Shown here in pieces: positions 1-12,795 of a stretch of DNA of 64,000 bases. A model generated the notes under the pieces. That model saw only the letters and a list, made by a program, of their open reading frames with translations. It had not been told where the DNA came from and searched no databases. A program made the translations under genes and the position numbers. This DNA comes from Erpobdella octoculata (lineage: Eukaryota > Annelida > Clitellata > Hirudinida > Erpobdellidae), in NCBI GenBank assembly GCA_963978895.1, contig OZ022246.1, forward strand, positions 5,266,432 through 5,330,431, written 5' to 3'. Position 1 is the first letter of the stretch, and the number at the start of each line of letters is the position of its first letter.

Positions 1-60
1 GTTTTGTGACCCGATCCACCTGTTTTAGACCAACCCGACCCACTTTGGCTAGGACCCAAC
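1..60. repeat. GC-rich CCCGACCC motif island (edge copy)
   Basis: The left edge carries closely spaced words such as GACCCGATCC, AACCCGACCC and GACCCAAC in otherwise AT-rich DNA. It resembles five other islands in this window (16045, 29640, 34240, 45430 and 52810) and directly precedes a hAT transposase relic. It may be a subterminal transposase-binding array, which is inference. Confidence 0.4.
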
Positions 61-91
61 TGGTAGCTGGTAGGGCGGCCACACACCGCAG

Positions 92-376
92 TTGATGTTC
101 TGCAACACTGTTAATATTCCATCTACCCGAAGACCGCAGATAAATGCCGAGAGATCCTTCTCAACTATGCGCAGACTCAAATCCTATCTTCGCACCACAA
201 TGAGCCAGACAAGACTGAATGGGTTTTCCCAGATGACCATCAATCGCGACCTTAACATTAATGAAGAAACCGTCATCGACATTTTTTCGCAGAAAAAAAC
301 GTCGGCTGAATTTCATATTGTAATTTACTGTTCTAAATTAAATGTCTTATGGTTTGTTATTACTAATTATTGCTGA
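92..376 (+). pseudogene. hAT transposase C-terminal (dimerisation) relic
   Basis: A 94-codon open stretch contains NAERSFSTMRRLKSYLRTTM followed by a segment resembling LSIHRDI and VIDxFA. This is the conserved hATC dimerisation region of hAT transposases and of their TTF/ZMYM-type domesticated relatives. Only this C-terminal piece is present; the RNase H-like catalytic core would lie to the left, outside the window, or is lost. The last third, after about position 320, no longer looks like the family and probably reads into flanking DNA. A run of C follows at about 445-461. No splice sites or other sign of a functional host gene were seen, so it is called a transposon fossil. Confidence 0.75.
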
Positions 377-1573
377 AACTGTCGTTAAGCCTTGAATTTT
401 GTGGGTCGTAAATTTCTCAGTACAACTCTTTAGTAATCAGATTCCCCCCCCCCCCCCCCGGCCCCCCACGAAAAATGTTTTTAAAACTATTTTATGGAAA
501 AGTTAATAGAATATTACCGATAAAAAAACTGGTTTAGTGAAATATAATCAAATTAGTGAATTATTCAAAAGTTGTATGGGAAGGGTATCTGAAATGTTGT
601 TGATGGCTGGTCAGGCCCGTCAGGATATGTGGTGTGGTGAAGTGGTGAGGCGAGCAATGCATCAAGGGTGTGTGGCGTATATGGCAGTAAATAAAAAACA
701 TATCTTCTCTCTCGCCGAATGAGAAAATAATAATTTGTATTTACATAATATGATTTTGTTTTTTTTAAACTGATATAATATTCTTCAAATCTAAAAAGTT
801 AAAACGAATTAAGATGGTTCTAATGCTTTCGCGATTCTGATTCGGCCATCATTTAATATATAACTATAAATTATTGCTTCATTGCAATGCAACTCATTAT
901 GAGCATTTTAATGTTTTAAAAATTCATTGTAATTATTAGTAATTAGTATAATAATTATTATAGAATATTACATTCATTATAATTTATTATATATTATTTT
1001 CTACTATTGACCTTGAAGACTGAAACAGAAGCATTGGTAGAAAGTTATTGGCTGACTGGGGATGAATATTTAACATCAGCATGGCTACAACTTTGATTGG
1101 AGTGAGTCATACAATTATTATGAGCCATCGTTTAAATTTGAAATTATTAATACTAAATGATAATCATAGCTACTAAATAAATGCACTATAAACTGATAGT
1201 ATTTTGTGATGTTTTGTCTACGTTCTTTTATAATGCAGCCATCATCTATTCATCCACCTTTTGATCCATCCACCTATTGATCCATCCACCATCCATCCAT
1301 CCATCCACCCATAATAATCACAATTTTTCCAATGATTCCCTAGTTTTTGTAAAGCATGGAAAAGACAACAACGCAACCACACTACTAATAAACACACACA
1401 CCTTCCCATTTTCCATCCATATTATCATCACAATCCAAATAATTTTTGTTGAAAATAGAAGATAAGTTCAGAATATTTAAAAAATAAACTGAAATAAAGT
1501 TATTTAAAATCTGCAAGTAGTCTATATGGAGCAACAGAGCCTTCCAACTCATGCATGTGCATATAAATATATT
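377..1573. other. Gene-free AT-rich DNA
   Basis: No exon with family similarity was recognised. It holds a C-run (445-461), very AT-rich DNA (750-1010) and a short degenerate (CATC) patch (1250-1310). The small open frames look random. Confidence 0.6.
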
Positions 1574-2248
1574 GGTCACTCTTTACTGACCTCATCCTGG
1601 CTAATAAGATCCAGCCAATCGCACTCGAGAGCATATAACCTGACCCCTTAATATATTTGACCTCGACATTAAAGAAAATATATTTAGATCTGAGGTCATG
1701 ACTTTGTCCGCAGGTCACCAGTCGAGGTCAAATGACGTCACGAATGAATGTTTCGTCAACTTCTGCAATTCTTTTTAATAACGTTAAACAGCTTGACATA
1801 AAAAAAAAAATGAAATACCTCTGTCAGGGTGGGCCGGGCAGTTTATGTGCACTTGATGACCTTTCAAATGACCTTTAGTTCAAATCTAAAATAAAAAAGT
1901 TAAACTCTGAAAAAGTGTGCGAGAAACAAACAAACATAATCTGCTGACGTGATGCAACTAATATCTCCACTCAAGTATCACCAAAAATTAAGTTTTGGAG
2001 GAAAATTGTAGAGAGCACGGGGGAGGGCCAACTACACCCTGTTGCCCGTAATTATACAGTAATTGCGTTAATTTTGTTTGATGCGTGGGGAACACAACAA
2101 ACAGTTTTTTATTTCATCGTAAACTTCGTGGACGTTTTGAAAGTCATTTTGAGATTTTTTTTCTTGACGTGAAGAAGATCCAGATACAAAGTGGGTCAAT
2201 TACATGACCCAAAAAAATAAATCGTCTGACAAATCCAAATCTAGGTCA
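1574..2248. promoter_or_regulatory. Cluster of nuclear-receptor-type RGGTCA half-sites
   Basis: Twelve GGTCA-core words lie within 675 bp, at about 1574, 1587, 1641, 1658, 1693, 1712, 1725, 1857, 1869, 2193, 2205 and 2243. Most match AGGTCA or TGACCT. They include a direct repeat with 6-bp spacing (1857-1874), a perfect inverted pair TGGGTCA-6-TGACCCA (2192-2211) and a CRE palindrome TGACGTCA (1733-1740). It lies about 4 kb upstream of the Sp8-like exon. AGGTCA half-sites are the known core of nuclear receptor response elements. That this stretch is an enhancer is inference; it could also be part of a decayed transposon with repeated subterminal motifs. Confidence 0.4.
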
Positions 2249-3079
2249 CCGGATTTAGAAACCTCGGCAGGGTTAAATCGGGTCGGCGGAAATGGGGGCT
2301 CGCAGCCGATGCGACCTGGATAATGGGGTGAGGGTACGAAAGAGCAAGACGTGCGTGGGTGTCAAATGCAAACGGTGACAAACAGAAACGTTTGTTGGGC
2401 ATCGAGAGCTTTAATCTTCTTTATTGAGTCGGATTAGTGAGACATTGATGCGTCCCTACTATGACTGCTTGCTTCTCATTGTGCGTGCGTGTGTGTCTCT
2501 GTGTGTTTCTCTCTCTCTCTCTCTCTCTTTTTTTTTCTCTTTCTCTATCTGTTTGCTTTTGTGTTTGTCTGCATATGTGTTTGCCCATTTGTAATTTTAG
2601 TTTTATTAGAAATGAATTATTTCAATCGATTTGATGAAAATAAATAATATTGTACAGTTAAAAACGTGAAATACATCCAATTAACTAACTGTACTAACTG
2701 TTCATGTCAACATTGAACATTGAACATTGAACATCTGAACTGTTTACTAACGTTGCGGAAAATTACAAACTTTCGACTAACTCCATGAAAGAAACTTTTT
2801 ATAAATAAACAAATAAATTGTTGTTATTATTAGTAGTAAATGTTAATAATTAATGTAGCGCATTAGAATGATGGAGAAGAAAATCAAATTGATAAATCAC
2901 AACCAGCTTTCAGCGCAGTTAGTCAGAGATAGAGAGAGATAGTGAGATAGAGAGAGATAGGGAGAGATAGGTGGACCGCAATCGGACAGAGTGAGTGTTT
3001 GGTCATTTTTCAAGTCGGTCAAGTACCGTTGACACGAGGCGCTAATTTAATTTGATAGCCACACTGCACTCTGTTTCTA
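2249..3079. other. Gene-free DNA
   Basis: No exon recognised. It contains a short (CT) run near 2510-2530 and a degenerate GATA/GAGA patch near 2925-2970. Confidence 0.55.
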
Positions 3080-3290
3080 TCTCTTTCTCTCTCTCCTCTT
3101 TCTCTCTTTCTCTCTTTCTCTCTTTCTCTCTTTCTCTCTTTCTCTCTTTCTCTCTTTCTCTCTTTCTCTCTTTCTCTCTTTCTCTCTTTCTCTCTTTCTC
3201 TCTCTTTCTCTCTTTCTCTCTTTCTCTCTTTCTCTCTTTCTCTCTTTCTCTCTCTCCCTCTCTCCCTCTCCCTATCTCTCTCTCCCTCTT
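3080..3290. repeat. (CTTTCTCT)n polypyrimidine tract
   Basis: About 200 bp of nearly pure pyrimidine with an 8-bp CTTTCTCT period, drifting to CTCCCTCT at the right end. Open frames on both strands here are low-complexity artefacts. Confidence 0.9.
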
Positions 3291-3710
3291 TCTTTTTCTT
3301 TCTTCCTCTTTTATTCTTTTGCGTTTTTCTTTATTTCCCCACAAAATCTTGTATGGTTATGGTTAGGACTTAGGGTGGTTGGACGGAGATGGAAAATGCC
3401 AAATAGGTTGATGAGGGTGTAAAGTTTCATACAAGGATAAAAAACGGTGAAATATTTAATAGTGATTATTGATTGATTGATTATGTGAATTATGATGGTG
3501 ACGTGGATGATTGTTCTGATACTGATGAAGATGCAGGAAATTCATTTCAGTCAAACGTTAGGGAGCAGCCTGTTCTCAGGGTCCAACAATTTTTCACCAA
3601 GATAAAAAATTAAGGCCATTTCTATCTTTTGAGGTCCAAAACTACGTCAGGGACCTACTCAAAAGTCATAGAGGACAATGCCCTCCTTCCACCCAAATTG
3701 ATGTCCCTGT

Positions 3711-3711
3711 G

Positions 3712-3769
<58 letters not shown>

Positions 3770-3836
3770 GGTGATGATGATGATGGTGGTGGTGGTGGTG
3801 GTGATTATAAGGATGATGATGGTGGTGGTGATGATT

Positions 3837-3869
<33 letters not shown>

Positions 3870-3935
3870 GTGGTGGTAGTGGTGGTGGTGGTGGTGGTGG
3901 TGGTGGTGGTGATTATAAGGATGATGATGGCGATG
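3711..3935. repeat. (GAT)n/(GGT)n compound microsatellite
   Basis: Alternating blocks of GAT and GGT triplets. A 137-codon frame through it would encode runs of Asp and Gly, but nothing on either side resembles a known protein, so no gene is called. Confidence 0.85.
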
Positions 3936-4261
3936 GTGGTGGTGATAGGAATGTTGATAAAGTTGAGGACGTGGGAAACATTAAATCCAATAATGGGACT
4001 TTTAGAGATGAGAAAAGACGTTTAAATAATCTCATTTATTAAGCATTAAATAACTCTTTACGTGATTAAAAATAACACTCATAATCAATTTGAAATGAAA
4101 ATTTAATTCTGGTGAAAATAGAACAATTCGACATTTTGAAAGTCACCGGTTTGCTTTTCTGAATTAATTGAACAAAGCTGACACCCTGTCACTTTGCACG
4201 TGACGGAAATGGGGTGTGTGTGGGTTCGTGCCTGGTCAGTCATCATTCTCGACCTTGTCGT

Positions 4262-4331
4262 TGTCATCATCATCATCAAGGTGACATCATCATCATCATC
4301 ATCGTCATCATTATCATCATCATCATAGTGA

Positions 4332-4365
<34 letters not shown>

Positions 4366-4368
4366 GTG

Positions 4369-4423
<55 letters not shown>

Positions 4424-4475
4424 AATCATCATCACTATAACCATCATCATCACCATTATTATACAATAATCTTCT
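4262..4475. repeat. (CAT)n microsatellite, interrupted
   Basis: Blocks of CAT triplets broken three times by short GTGACAT or TAGTGTCAT spacers. Confidence 0.85.
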
Positions 4476-4710
4476 ATTTGTATATTATATAGGTAGTAAT
4501 AATAATTAATAATTACGTTTAATATTGTGGATTTCTTTTCGAATGGTCCGCTTGCGGTCGAGTCGAAACGTGCCGAGAAAGAAGCATAAGGAAGTCTCGT
4601 TCGTCTCTCTTGGGACTTTCATTTCCATGCGACAATCGAAAGCACCTACTGCTGTAATTTGTGTTGTTGTGCTTGGATTCCTTTATATTATTTGTGTTTA
4701 AATTTACTTA
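4476..4710. other. Short unique stretch
   Basis: About 4540-4640 is less AT-rich than its surroundings and unique-looking. It could be non-coding exon or promoter sequence of the downstream Sp8-like gene, but nothing specific supports this. Confidence 0.3.
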
Positions 4711-4980
4711 CTCACTCACTCACTCACTCACTCACTCACTCACTCACTCACTCACTCACTCACTCACTCACTCACTCACTCACTCACTCACTCACTCACT
4801 CACTCACTCACTCACTCACTCACTCACTCACTCACTCACTCACTCACTCACTCACTCACTCACTCACTCACTCACTCACTCACTCACTCACTCACTCACT
4901 CACTCACTCACTCATTCACTCACTCATTCACTCACTCACTCATTCACTCACTCACTCACTCACTCACTCATTCACTCACC
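4711..4980. repeat. (CTCA)n microsatellite
   Basis: About 270 bp of tandem CTCA. The first 200 bp are perfect, then CATT variants appear towards the right end. Confidence 0.95.
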
Positions 4981-5933
4981 CAATCACATTTTCACTCTCT
5001 TCTTCAAGTTCGTGTTTTAGAACCCAATAGTTGATTTATTAATCACAGATGCCCCCAGCAGAGTAGCGGTGGGTGGCATGGTTGACTGGTGTGGTCATTA
5101 GTAGATGTTTCATTGAAGTCCCAGTGTCACTTGGAGACAAAAAAAAGAAGAATAAAACAATTAAGACATTAAAGTATAAATTCTAATTACTCATTACTGT
5201 TTAACCCTTTGATGACACTATGTGATCAACTTATATCTTTGCTATCACAACCACTTAATCAACATTACATTTTTACTATACTATCACCAACCATCGTAGT
5301 GTTCGTTATCACTATTGCCATCAGCTTCAAACGTATATAGTAAATGTTTATATAAAATGGTTTTATGTATATATCTATAAATATTTTTTTATATATAAAT
5401 AATATATTTCTTATTTTATAATGAACAAATGTGCTTTTATTTATGCACGGAAGAAGAAGATAGATAGATAGATAGAAAGGACAAAAATGAATAAAAAACT
5501 AAAAGTGAAAGAGAGATTGATGAATTGGTCGTCATTCTGTATTCACAGGACATAGGCGCACGTCACCAGACGTCACAAATCAACGCAAAGAGTGCTGTAC
5601 AAATCCTGGCTCGTGTTGGCGTGTGTGTGTGCGTGTGCGTGAATGTGAGCAAGGATGTCTGTGTGTATGTGCGTGTGCTTGTTTGTACGTGCTAATAAAA
5701 AAATAAATACTTGTGCGTGTTTGTGTGTACGTGAGTGTGTGTTACTTTTTCTTAGTTTTGCTGGTTTGAGCTGGAAGTAACCAGAGCACTTTGTACCTTA
5801 CTTACTTGTTATCTAAGAATAATTCCGTCTCATTCAATCGCATTTCCTCTTTCCCATTGGTCGTCTGAATTGGCTGGTCACGTGTCCATCGTTGAGTGGT
5901 CACTTGTGGTCGGAATTTGTGGCCCGAATGTAT
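4981..5933. other. Gene-free DNA with GT-rich patch
   Basis: No exon recognised. It holds a short (GATA) run near 5458-5475, CRE-like TGACGT/ACGTCAC words near 5560-5575 and GTGTGTGCGTG-rich DNA at 5615-5740. Confidence 0.5.
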
Positions 5934-5934
5934 T

Positions 5935-5974
<40 letters not shown>

Positions 5975-6032
5975 CCACCATCACCATCATCATCATCATC
6001 ATCATCATCATCACCATCACCATCACCATCAC

Positions 6033-6089
<57 letters not shown>

Positions 6090-6168
6090 TGTCAGCATCG
6101 TCGTCATCATCATCTTCATCTTCATCTTCATCTTCATCTTCATCTTCATCTTCATCTTCATCTTCATC

Positions 6169-6226
<58 letters not shown>

Positions 6227-6228
6227 AC
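5934..6228. repeat. (ATC)n microsatellite with CACCAT and CTTCAT blocks
   Basis: A compound trinucleotide array of about 295 bp. A pure CTTCAT hexamer block occupies roughly 6112-6172. It lies in the presumed intron just 5' of the Sp8-like exon. Confidence 0.9.
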
Positions 6229-6398
6229 AACATTTATTTAATCCAATGATACGCATTTTGTTTATTCCTTGTTCTTATCCTACTTTGTTCATAAAAATAA
6301 TTACTTGAATTGTCATCATTAAATATTAATTAATAACAAATTAAAAAAGATTTATTACCTCACTCACTAACCACGCCGTTTCCCGTCTTCCCGTACAG

Positions 6399-8159
6399 GA
6401 TCACTACTCCCCCTATCACAGGTACCCTCTGACCACTCTACCGACCTGCAGTCCAATGACCATGCTTGCTGCCCAGTGCAACCGGCTACCAGGGTTCAGT
6501 GCGCCATCGCCCATCATTGCACTTTCTCTACCATCGTCTATTTCAACATCGAATCCATTGTCGTCGTCTTCTTTTGCGCTCAATTCGGCATCTCTCTTTC
6601 AGAAATCTTTCCATCCTTGGAAGAAGATGAACTTAGGCGAACTGGACACTGGCCACCAGTCACTGTATCCACCCAGCCATCCGCACAACGTTTACCCACC
6701 TGTGGTTGTTGAGCCAGAGGGGTCGAACTCTTCAGAAACTTTTCAAGTCGGCAGCCAAGCCCAAAGGACGGAGAAGGATCAACTCCTGAGAGAAAGATCC
6801 GACGAAGACTTGTGTAACAATTCCACAAATACGACCAGCGTTTATCAGCATGCCTTATCGTCATGTGCCATCGGCAACTCGCTTTTCTACACAAATCCGG
6901 GCCCGGCAACCATCAACCGCGACGTTACGCACTACTGGACCGGCGGATTGAACCCTCACCCGCACGCGTCGACGCTCTACCCGAGGTGTGGTAGCGGTGG
7001 TTACGACGGCTGGTCGCAACTGACCACGCCGTCGAACCACTGTGCCGTCAAGCAAGAATCAGCTGCTTTGTCGTCCAGCACGTTAGGACCGAGCAGTGCC
7101 TGGTGGAGCGTCGCCTCTTATCCGCATCACGGTACGTCCAACCCCGGTACGTGGGGTGTACAAGATTTTGGCCATTCGGCTCCCGGTCCCGCTTGTAACG
7201 CTCACAACCCGTTTTCTCACCATTATAACCATCTCAACGCCTTTGCAGCGCCGACGCCGGTGGTAGCTCAGCCACCTAGCGGAGCGACAACTTTTAATGC
7301 GTCGGCCGCACTCTTGGAATACAATCCTTCCGCTTCTCTCAAAAATCATTTAGCCACTGGAAGCGGGGGCAGCTTCATGGGTCATCATCACTATCCACAT
7401 CAACATCATCTACCTTATATCGACACCTGTTACAAACCGGTTATAGCAGGACTTGGGGTTGCAGGAAACGCAGGCAACAACGCCATCCTACCTGGTAACG
7501 CCGTACAGCAGCGCTTCTCTCTGCATCACGCAACGGCCATTGTCACGTCGAGCCCCAGATCGCAACGCAGGTACGCAGGACGAAGTACTTGCGACTGCCC
7601 TAACTGTCAGGAGCTGGATCGACTCGGGCCAGCCGCCGGGGCTGCGCAATTCCGCAAGCGAAACATACACAGCTGCCACATGCCCGGCTGCGGAAAAGTA
7701 TACAACAAAACGTCTCATCTCAAGGCTCACCTACGCTGGCACACCGGAGAAAGGCCGTTCGTCTGCAACTGGCTGTTCTGCGGCAAGCGGTTCACAAGGT
7801 CAGACGAACTCCAGCGTCACATACGCACGCACACGGGCGAGAAGAGATTCGTGTGCAACGTCTGCAGCAAGCGTTTCATGCGCAGCGATCACCTCAGCAA
7901 ACATCTAAAAACGCATCAGAACAAGAAAGGAGCGGACGAACTTTCCAACTCCGCTACGACCAACTCGAAACGAGGCGACGGCGAGCGACGAGCTTCTCCG
8001 AGCAGCTGCGACTCCAACGACAGCATAGCAGCTGCGAAAAAGTACAACTCACAGCAGCAGCAGCAGCAGCAGCAGAGGAATTTCAATTATAGTCGAATAG
8101 TTTCACCGGACAAAAAGATCAAAAAGGAAGGCGTTAAAATGAACACAGAATTTTCGTAA
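6399..8159 (+). CDS. Sp8: Sp8/Sp9-like (Sp6-9 class) zinc finger transcription factor, main exon
   Basis: DNA-binding transcription factor of the Sp family, expected to bind GC/GT boxes in the nucleus; Sp6-9 factors act in appendage and neuroectoderm development. Numbered from the ATG at 6456 (567 codons), an N-terminal MLAAQCN and a later SFHPWKK match the Sp8/Sp9 N-terminus. The buttonhead box TCDCPNCQE is at about 378-386. Three C2H2 fingers follow at 407-429, 437-459 and 467-487, with recognition helices KTSHLKA, RSDELQR and RSDHLSK as in all Sp proteins. A poly-Gln run lies near the C-terminus. A good acceptor (ttcccgtacag) ends at 6398 and the frame stays open to the ATG, as expected if a short upstream coding exon exists; vertebrate Sp8 has one. 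That exon was not found, so 6456 may not be the true start. A possible AATAAA is at 8666. Confidence 0.93.
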   Translation, partial: DHYSPYHRYPLTTLPTCSPMTMLAAQCNRLPGFSAPSPIIALSLPSSISTSNPLSSSSFALNSASLFQKSFHPWKKMNLGELDTGHQSLYPPSHPHNVYPPVVVEPEGSNSSETFQVGSQAQRTEKDQLLRERSDEDLCNNSTNTTSVYQHALSSCAIGNSLFYTNPGPATINRDVTHYWTGGLNPHPHASTLYPRCGSGGYDGWSQLTTPSNHCAVKQESAALSSSTLGPSSAWWSVASYPHHGTSNPGTWGVQDFGHSAPGPACNAHNPFSHHYNHLNAFAAPTPVVAQPPSGATTFNASAALLEYNPSASLKNHLATGSGGSFMGHHHYPHQHHLPYIDTCYKPVIAGLGVAGNAGNNAILPGNAVQQRFSLHHATAIVTSSPRSQRRYAGRSTCDCPNCQELDRLGPAAGAAQFRKRNIHSCHMPGCGKVYNKTSHLKAHLRWHTGERPFVCNWLFCGKRFTRSDELQRHIRTHTGEKRFVCNVCSKRFMRSDHLSKHLKTHQNKKGADELSNSATTNSKRGDGERRASPSSCDSNDSIAAAKKYNSQQQQQQQQRNFNYSRIVSPDKKIKKEGVKMNTEFS

Positions 8160-8366
8160 TATTTTTTGTTAATTATTTATTTATTTATTCTGATTTTTAT
8201 AAAAAAAAACGATTTCAATTACAACTTTTGCTAAAATTTTACAATAATAATTTATATTTTATAAAATTTTTTCTCAACCCGGCTACGGTTTGTTAAAACT
8301 TGTTGTTAAAACTTAAAAATGAAGTTATCTATTCCTTTCTCCATACCTCTATCCCTCTTTCCATCT

Positions 8367-8526
8367 ATCCATCCATCCATCCATCCATCCATCCATCCAT
8401 CCATCCATCCATCCATCCATCCATCCATCCATCCATCCATCCATCCATCCATCCATCCATCCATCCATCCATCCATCCATCCATCCATCCATCCATCCAT
8501 CCATCCATCCATCCATCCATCCATCC
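8367..8526. repeat. (CATC)n microsatellite
   Basis: About 160 bp of pure CATC, 200 bp after the Sp8-like stop codon and probably within or next to its 3' untranslated region. Confidence 0.95.
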
Positions 8527-9174
8527 GTGTTTTCTGTATTTCTCTTCTTTCATTTCCATGTTGATAACTCACCTCGCGGAAGAGGAAAGAGTTTTGCTGG
8601 AAAAGTGGGCGGAGTCGTGTCGGGGAAACAAATGCTCTGCGAGTGTTAAATGTCCGAAAAGAACAAATAAACTCATTTCGTCTGTGATCATCATTCCATG
8701 CTCTGTGATGACGAGAAGAAAGTAATAAGGAAAGAAAGAAGAAAAGTCCTAAAAGTAATTTCCTAAACGTGGAATTGTAAGAAAGAATCTAAATTTAAGT
8801 AAAACCTAGTATAATTTACATATATTTACATATATGAGTTGAGTAACGAAAAATTTGCGTATGGAGACTCCGTTGGCTCAAATATACTCAAATTAGTGGT
8901 CGATTTTTAAGCTATCATTGAAAGTGCGAGTTTACTTTTCACCCCGTTTTCTTCTTTCTTGTGTTTCTCCGTTTCTCTGTTTCTCTGTGTCTCTGTTTGT
9001 CCGGTTGGGAAATGTTAACGAATTTTGAAGCACTTCCAATCTGGATGATTGGAATTAACATTGCATTCTTTTAAATTTTCAGATGTATTGGACAAAACTT
9101 AAATAATATATCAAACGTAATTAAATTCTTAAATAACATTGAAACTAAAAAGAGTTAAATAATAATACTTTAAA
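8527..9174. other. Gene-free DNA downstream of the Sp8-like gene
   Basis: Nothing recognised apart from a candidate AATAAA at 8666 and a TTTCTCTGTTTCTCTG patch near 8965-9000. Confidence 0.5.
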
Positions 9175-9431
9175 AAACTTTTAAAAAACCACGTATCTCT
9201 TCTGCACTAAAAAGACAAAAAAAATATGTTAACATAAATACTAAGAGCCATTAGTAATAACTAATAACGTGGGTTATTATTTTATTATATTCTGTAATGC
9301 AACCCATGTCAGGTTATCAGTTATAGAATTTTACTGATAGTTCTTAGTACGTATGTTAACAAATTGTATATAGCCTGAGAATTATTTTTGTCTCTTTAGT
9401 GCAGAAGAGAAACGTGGTTTTTCAAAAAGTG
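9175..9431. mobile_element. Palindromic MITE-like element
   Basis: About 250 bp bounded by inverted repeats of roughly 40 bp. The left arm contains CCACGTATCTCTTCTGCACT (from 9189); the right arm is its near-perfect reverse complement ending at 9417. The interior is AT-rich with no coding potential. Exact ends and target duplication could not be fixed, so the superfamily is unknown. Confidence 0.7.
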
Positions 9432-9770
9432 TTTAAGCTTTCATATGTCTAATCATAATGTTTTGTAAGGAGACGTTAAAATTAATATAAGAACCGAGGC
9501 GAGGCTTGTCCGCATACAAAACAAAACGTACAATCAGACTTAAATCACTGTAATTGTAGTAAACACTCGTAAGCAAGCATCCGACCATTTTCACCGATCC
9601 AAAGACGCATATGCAGGTAAACATGCAAACATATTCTTAGAAACCAAGACGCAGGTAAGGAAACTATCGAACACCGAAAGGGAAGAAAGCAAGTTGGGAC
9701 GGCAGAATTCAAAGATCGCGGCCTCTAAAAGACCTGAAGGAACGCCCAGTGGGGATAATGAAGATAACTT

Positions 9771-9923
<153 letters not shown>

Positions 9924-10218
9924 CTCTATTTTCTTCTTCTACTTCTTATTTTTCTTCTCTCATAACGCTGGATACGTTTTTGGAAATATAAAGTGGAAAT
10001 CTAAATTTCCGGAACAAACCGATGTGCCGAATTAAAAGCGGCGATGGAAACATTTATAAAACGAGTCTTGTTAACGATAATATAATGGAACTGGAAGAAG
10101 CTTGTAATTTAGTAATTTTAGTGGCGTATCAATGTTTCCTTGTCTATATATGAATGTATGCATATCCGAGATTTTGAAGAATGAAACTGATGTCGACAGA
10201 AAGAGTGAAATAGAGAGG

Positions 10219-10220
<2 letters not shown>

Positions 10221-10302
<82 letters not shown>
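10221..10302. repeat. (GA)n microsatellite
   Basis: About 80 bp of GA with two A-insertions near the right end. Confidence 0.92.
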
Positions 10303-10303
<1 letters not shown>

Positions 10304-11048
10304 GAGAGATGAGGAGAAATTGATAGAAAGACTTTTAACCAATAAAGCAGTGACGCCCACAATCTGTCACTCTGTAATTATACGCCATTGAATTCATTGA
10401 AATTCTGTGAATCAATATAATTCATTCAGTCTAAATATAAGATAAAGTTTTATATTTTTATATGCTGCCGTAATAAATAGCAATAACATAATTACAAGCG
10501 TTAACTATCAGTCCAAATGAATATTTACAGGAGACAGTTTGGGTAAAAAATGTAAGACTCAGAGATAATATTGTTACAGACTCTTGTTATATTTAAGTGA
10601 TTATTTTCTAGTCGTAAATTTACATTAAAATTCGCAAAAATTAAAGAATACAATCTTAAATTGTATTCGAAAAAATAAAGTAAATTTGATTGAATAAAAA
10701 ATCAATACAAACCAAAAAATTCTTATAACTTTTTTCAACTAATACGAATATGATACGATTCTATTTCAAAATGTAATCAGCATTTTGAACCCGTCTGATT
10801 GTCAGCCCCATAAAAACAACTGTCATCATTCAGCTATCATCACCATCACCATAATCACTATCATCATAATCATCATCATCCTAACTATCATAATCATCAC
10901 ATACGCGTGTTTCTACGACTGTGGCGTCCAGTGGCGACCAGCGACAGAGGCAATTATCTCATAATGACTTTCCTTGCTCTTTGATTTCTCTCGTAATTGC
11001 GCCGATCATCGCCTTGTTTTATTCGTAAGTCTTGCATATTCAGATTTC
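10303..11048. other. Gene-free AT-rich DNA
   Basis: No exon recognised. A degenerate ATCATCACC patch lies at about 10825-10890. Confidence 0.5.
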
Positions 11049-11270
11049 TATTGCTTTCTATAATTTATTTTTTATAAGCGTATTTTAATATATACCAATT
11101 AGTTTATTGATTTCAATTAAAATAATAAATAAATAAATAAATGCAATTAATGGCTTATTGCTTTCTGTAATTTATTTTTTATAAGTGTATTTTAATATAT
11201 ACCAATTAGTTTATTGATTTCAATTAAAATAATAAATAAATAAACAAATAAATAAATGCAATTAATGGCT
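11049..11270. repeat. Tandem duplication of a ~107-bp unit
   Basis: 11049-11155 and 11156-11270 are two nearly identical head-to-tail copies, each ending in an (AAAT)n run and GCAATTAATGGCT. They differ by two substitutions and one extra AAAC/AAAT step. Confidence 0.9.
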
Positions 11271-11493
11271 GTCCAGAATCTGAGCGCTGTGTGCGTTCGT
11301 CATCGGTCGTGGAAAAGCACAATCTCCGAAGTGTCCATCAAATTTAAGAGAGCCGTGTGTAGATGTTTGTGCGTGCTCGAGTTTATGCCTGTGTGTCTGT
11401 TCGTGTGTTTGTGTTTGTGTCTATGTGTGTCTGTTTATGTGTGCTTTTGTGTATGCGTGTGTGTGTCTGCATGTGTGTATATTTATATATTTT

Positions 11494-11535
11494 AAGCGCC
11501 CTTTAAGCGGCTTCTGCTGCATACGGCGCTATACA
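11494..11535 (+). repeat. Retroposon 3'-tail fragment
   Basis: Contains CTTTAAGCGGCTTCTGCTGC and then GGCGCTATACAAAT. The reverse complement of almost the same ~37 bp occurs at 58911-58948, and a GGCGCTATATAA tail recurs at 36812. Such GCGCTATAnAAAT ends are common on CR1/L2-type LINE and associated SINE 3' tails. Confidence 0.55.
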
Positions 11536-12340
<805 letters not shown>

Positions 12341-12795
12341 TATATATTTTCATTTTTTGCAATTTATACAATTAAATATTTCAACATATAGCTTCGCTTT
12401 TGATTAGTTAGATTAATCCACCTATAGAAATTACAGAAGAATTAAATGTTCATTTCACTAACTACTTCAATCCGCCATATTTTTCCCCACATCGAATTGA
12501 GTGTGGATAAGATAAGTTTATTGTTCACTTCAATCTTAGAATTTCAATTTCGACAGATTTAAAATGTTATTATTTAATACTTTTAGCAGTGGAATCCTGA
12601 ATTAGACTTCATTTAAGAGGTTCGCAGCGTAAAAACAAGCAAACAAGCAAACAAGCAACCAACATAGAAGCTCCAATTGGAAACTCGACTTCTGAAGCTT
12701 AATAAGTTTCGTAAAAGTGGGAAGAACCAAGTGATGGCCTGCTAATGGGAAAACAACGTGATGTTATCCCACGAATGCTTCTACGAGTACATACA

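Noticed and set aside
3629..4042. 137-codon frame with Asp and Gly runs
   Set aside because: The runs are the (GAT)/(GGT) microsatellite; the flanking residues have no recognisable domain, splice context or conserved motif.
4659..5030. Long Leu-Thr-His-Ser repeat frame
   Set aside because: Pure (CTCA)n translated; open in several frames at once.
5892..6308. Poly-His, poly-Ser, poly-Ile and poly-Met frames
   Set aside because: All are registers of the (ATC)n microsatellite.
9175..9431. microRNA precursor from the long inverted repeat
   Set aside because: Arms are separated by about 160 bp of AT-rich DNA and the form fits a MITE better than a pre-miRNA hairpin.
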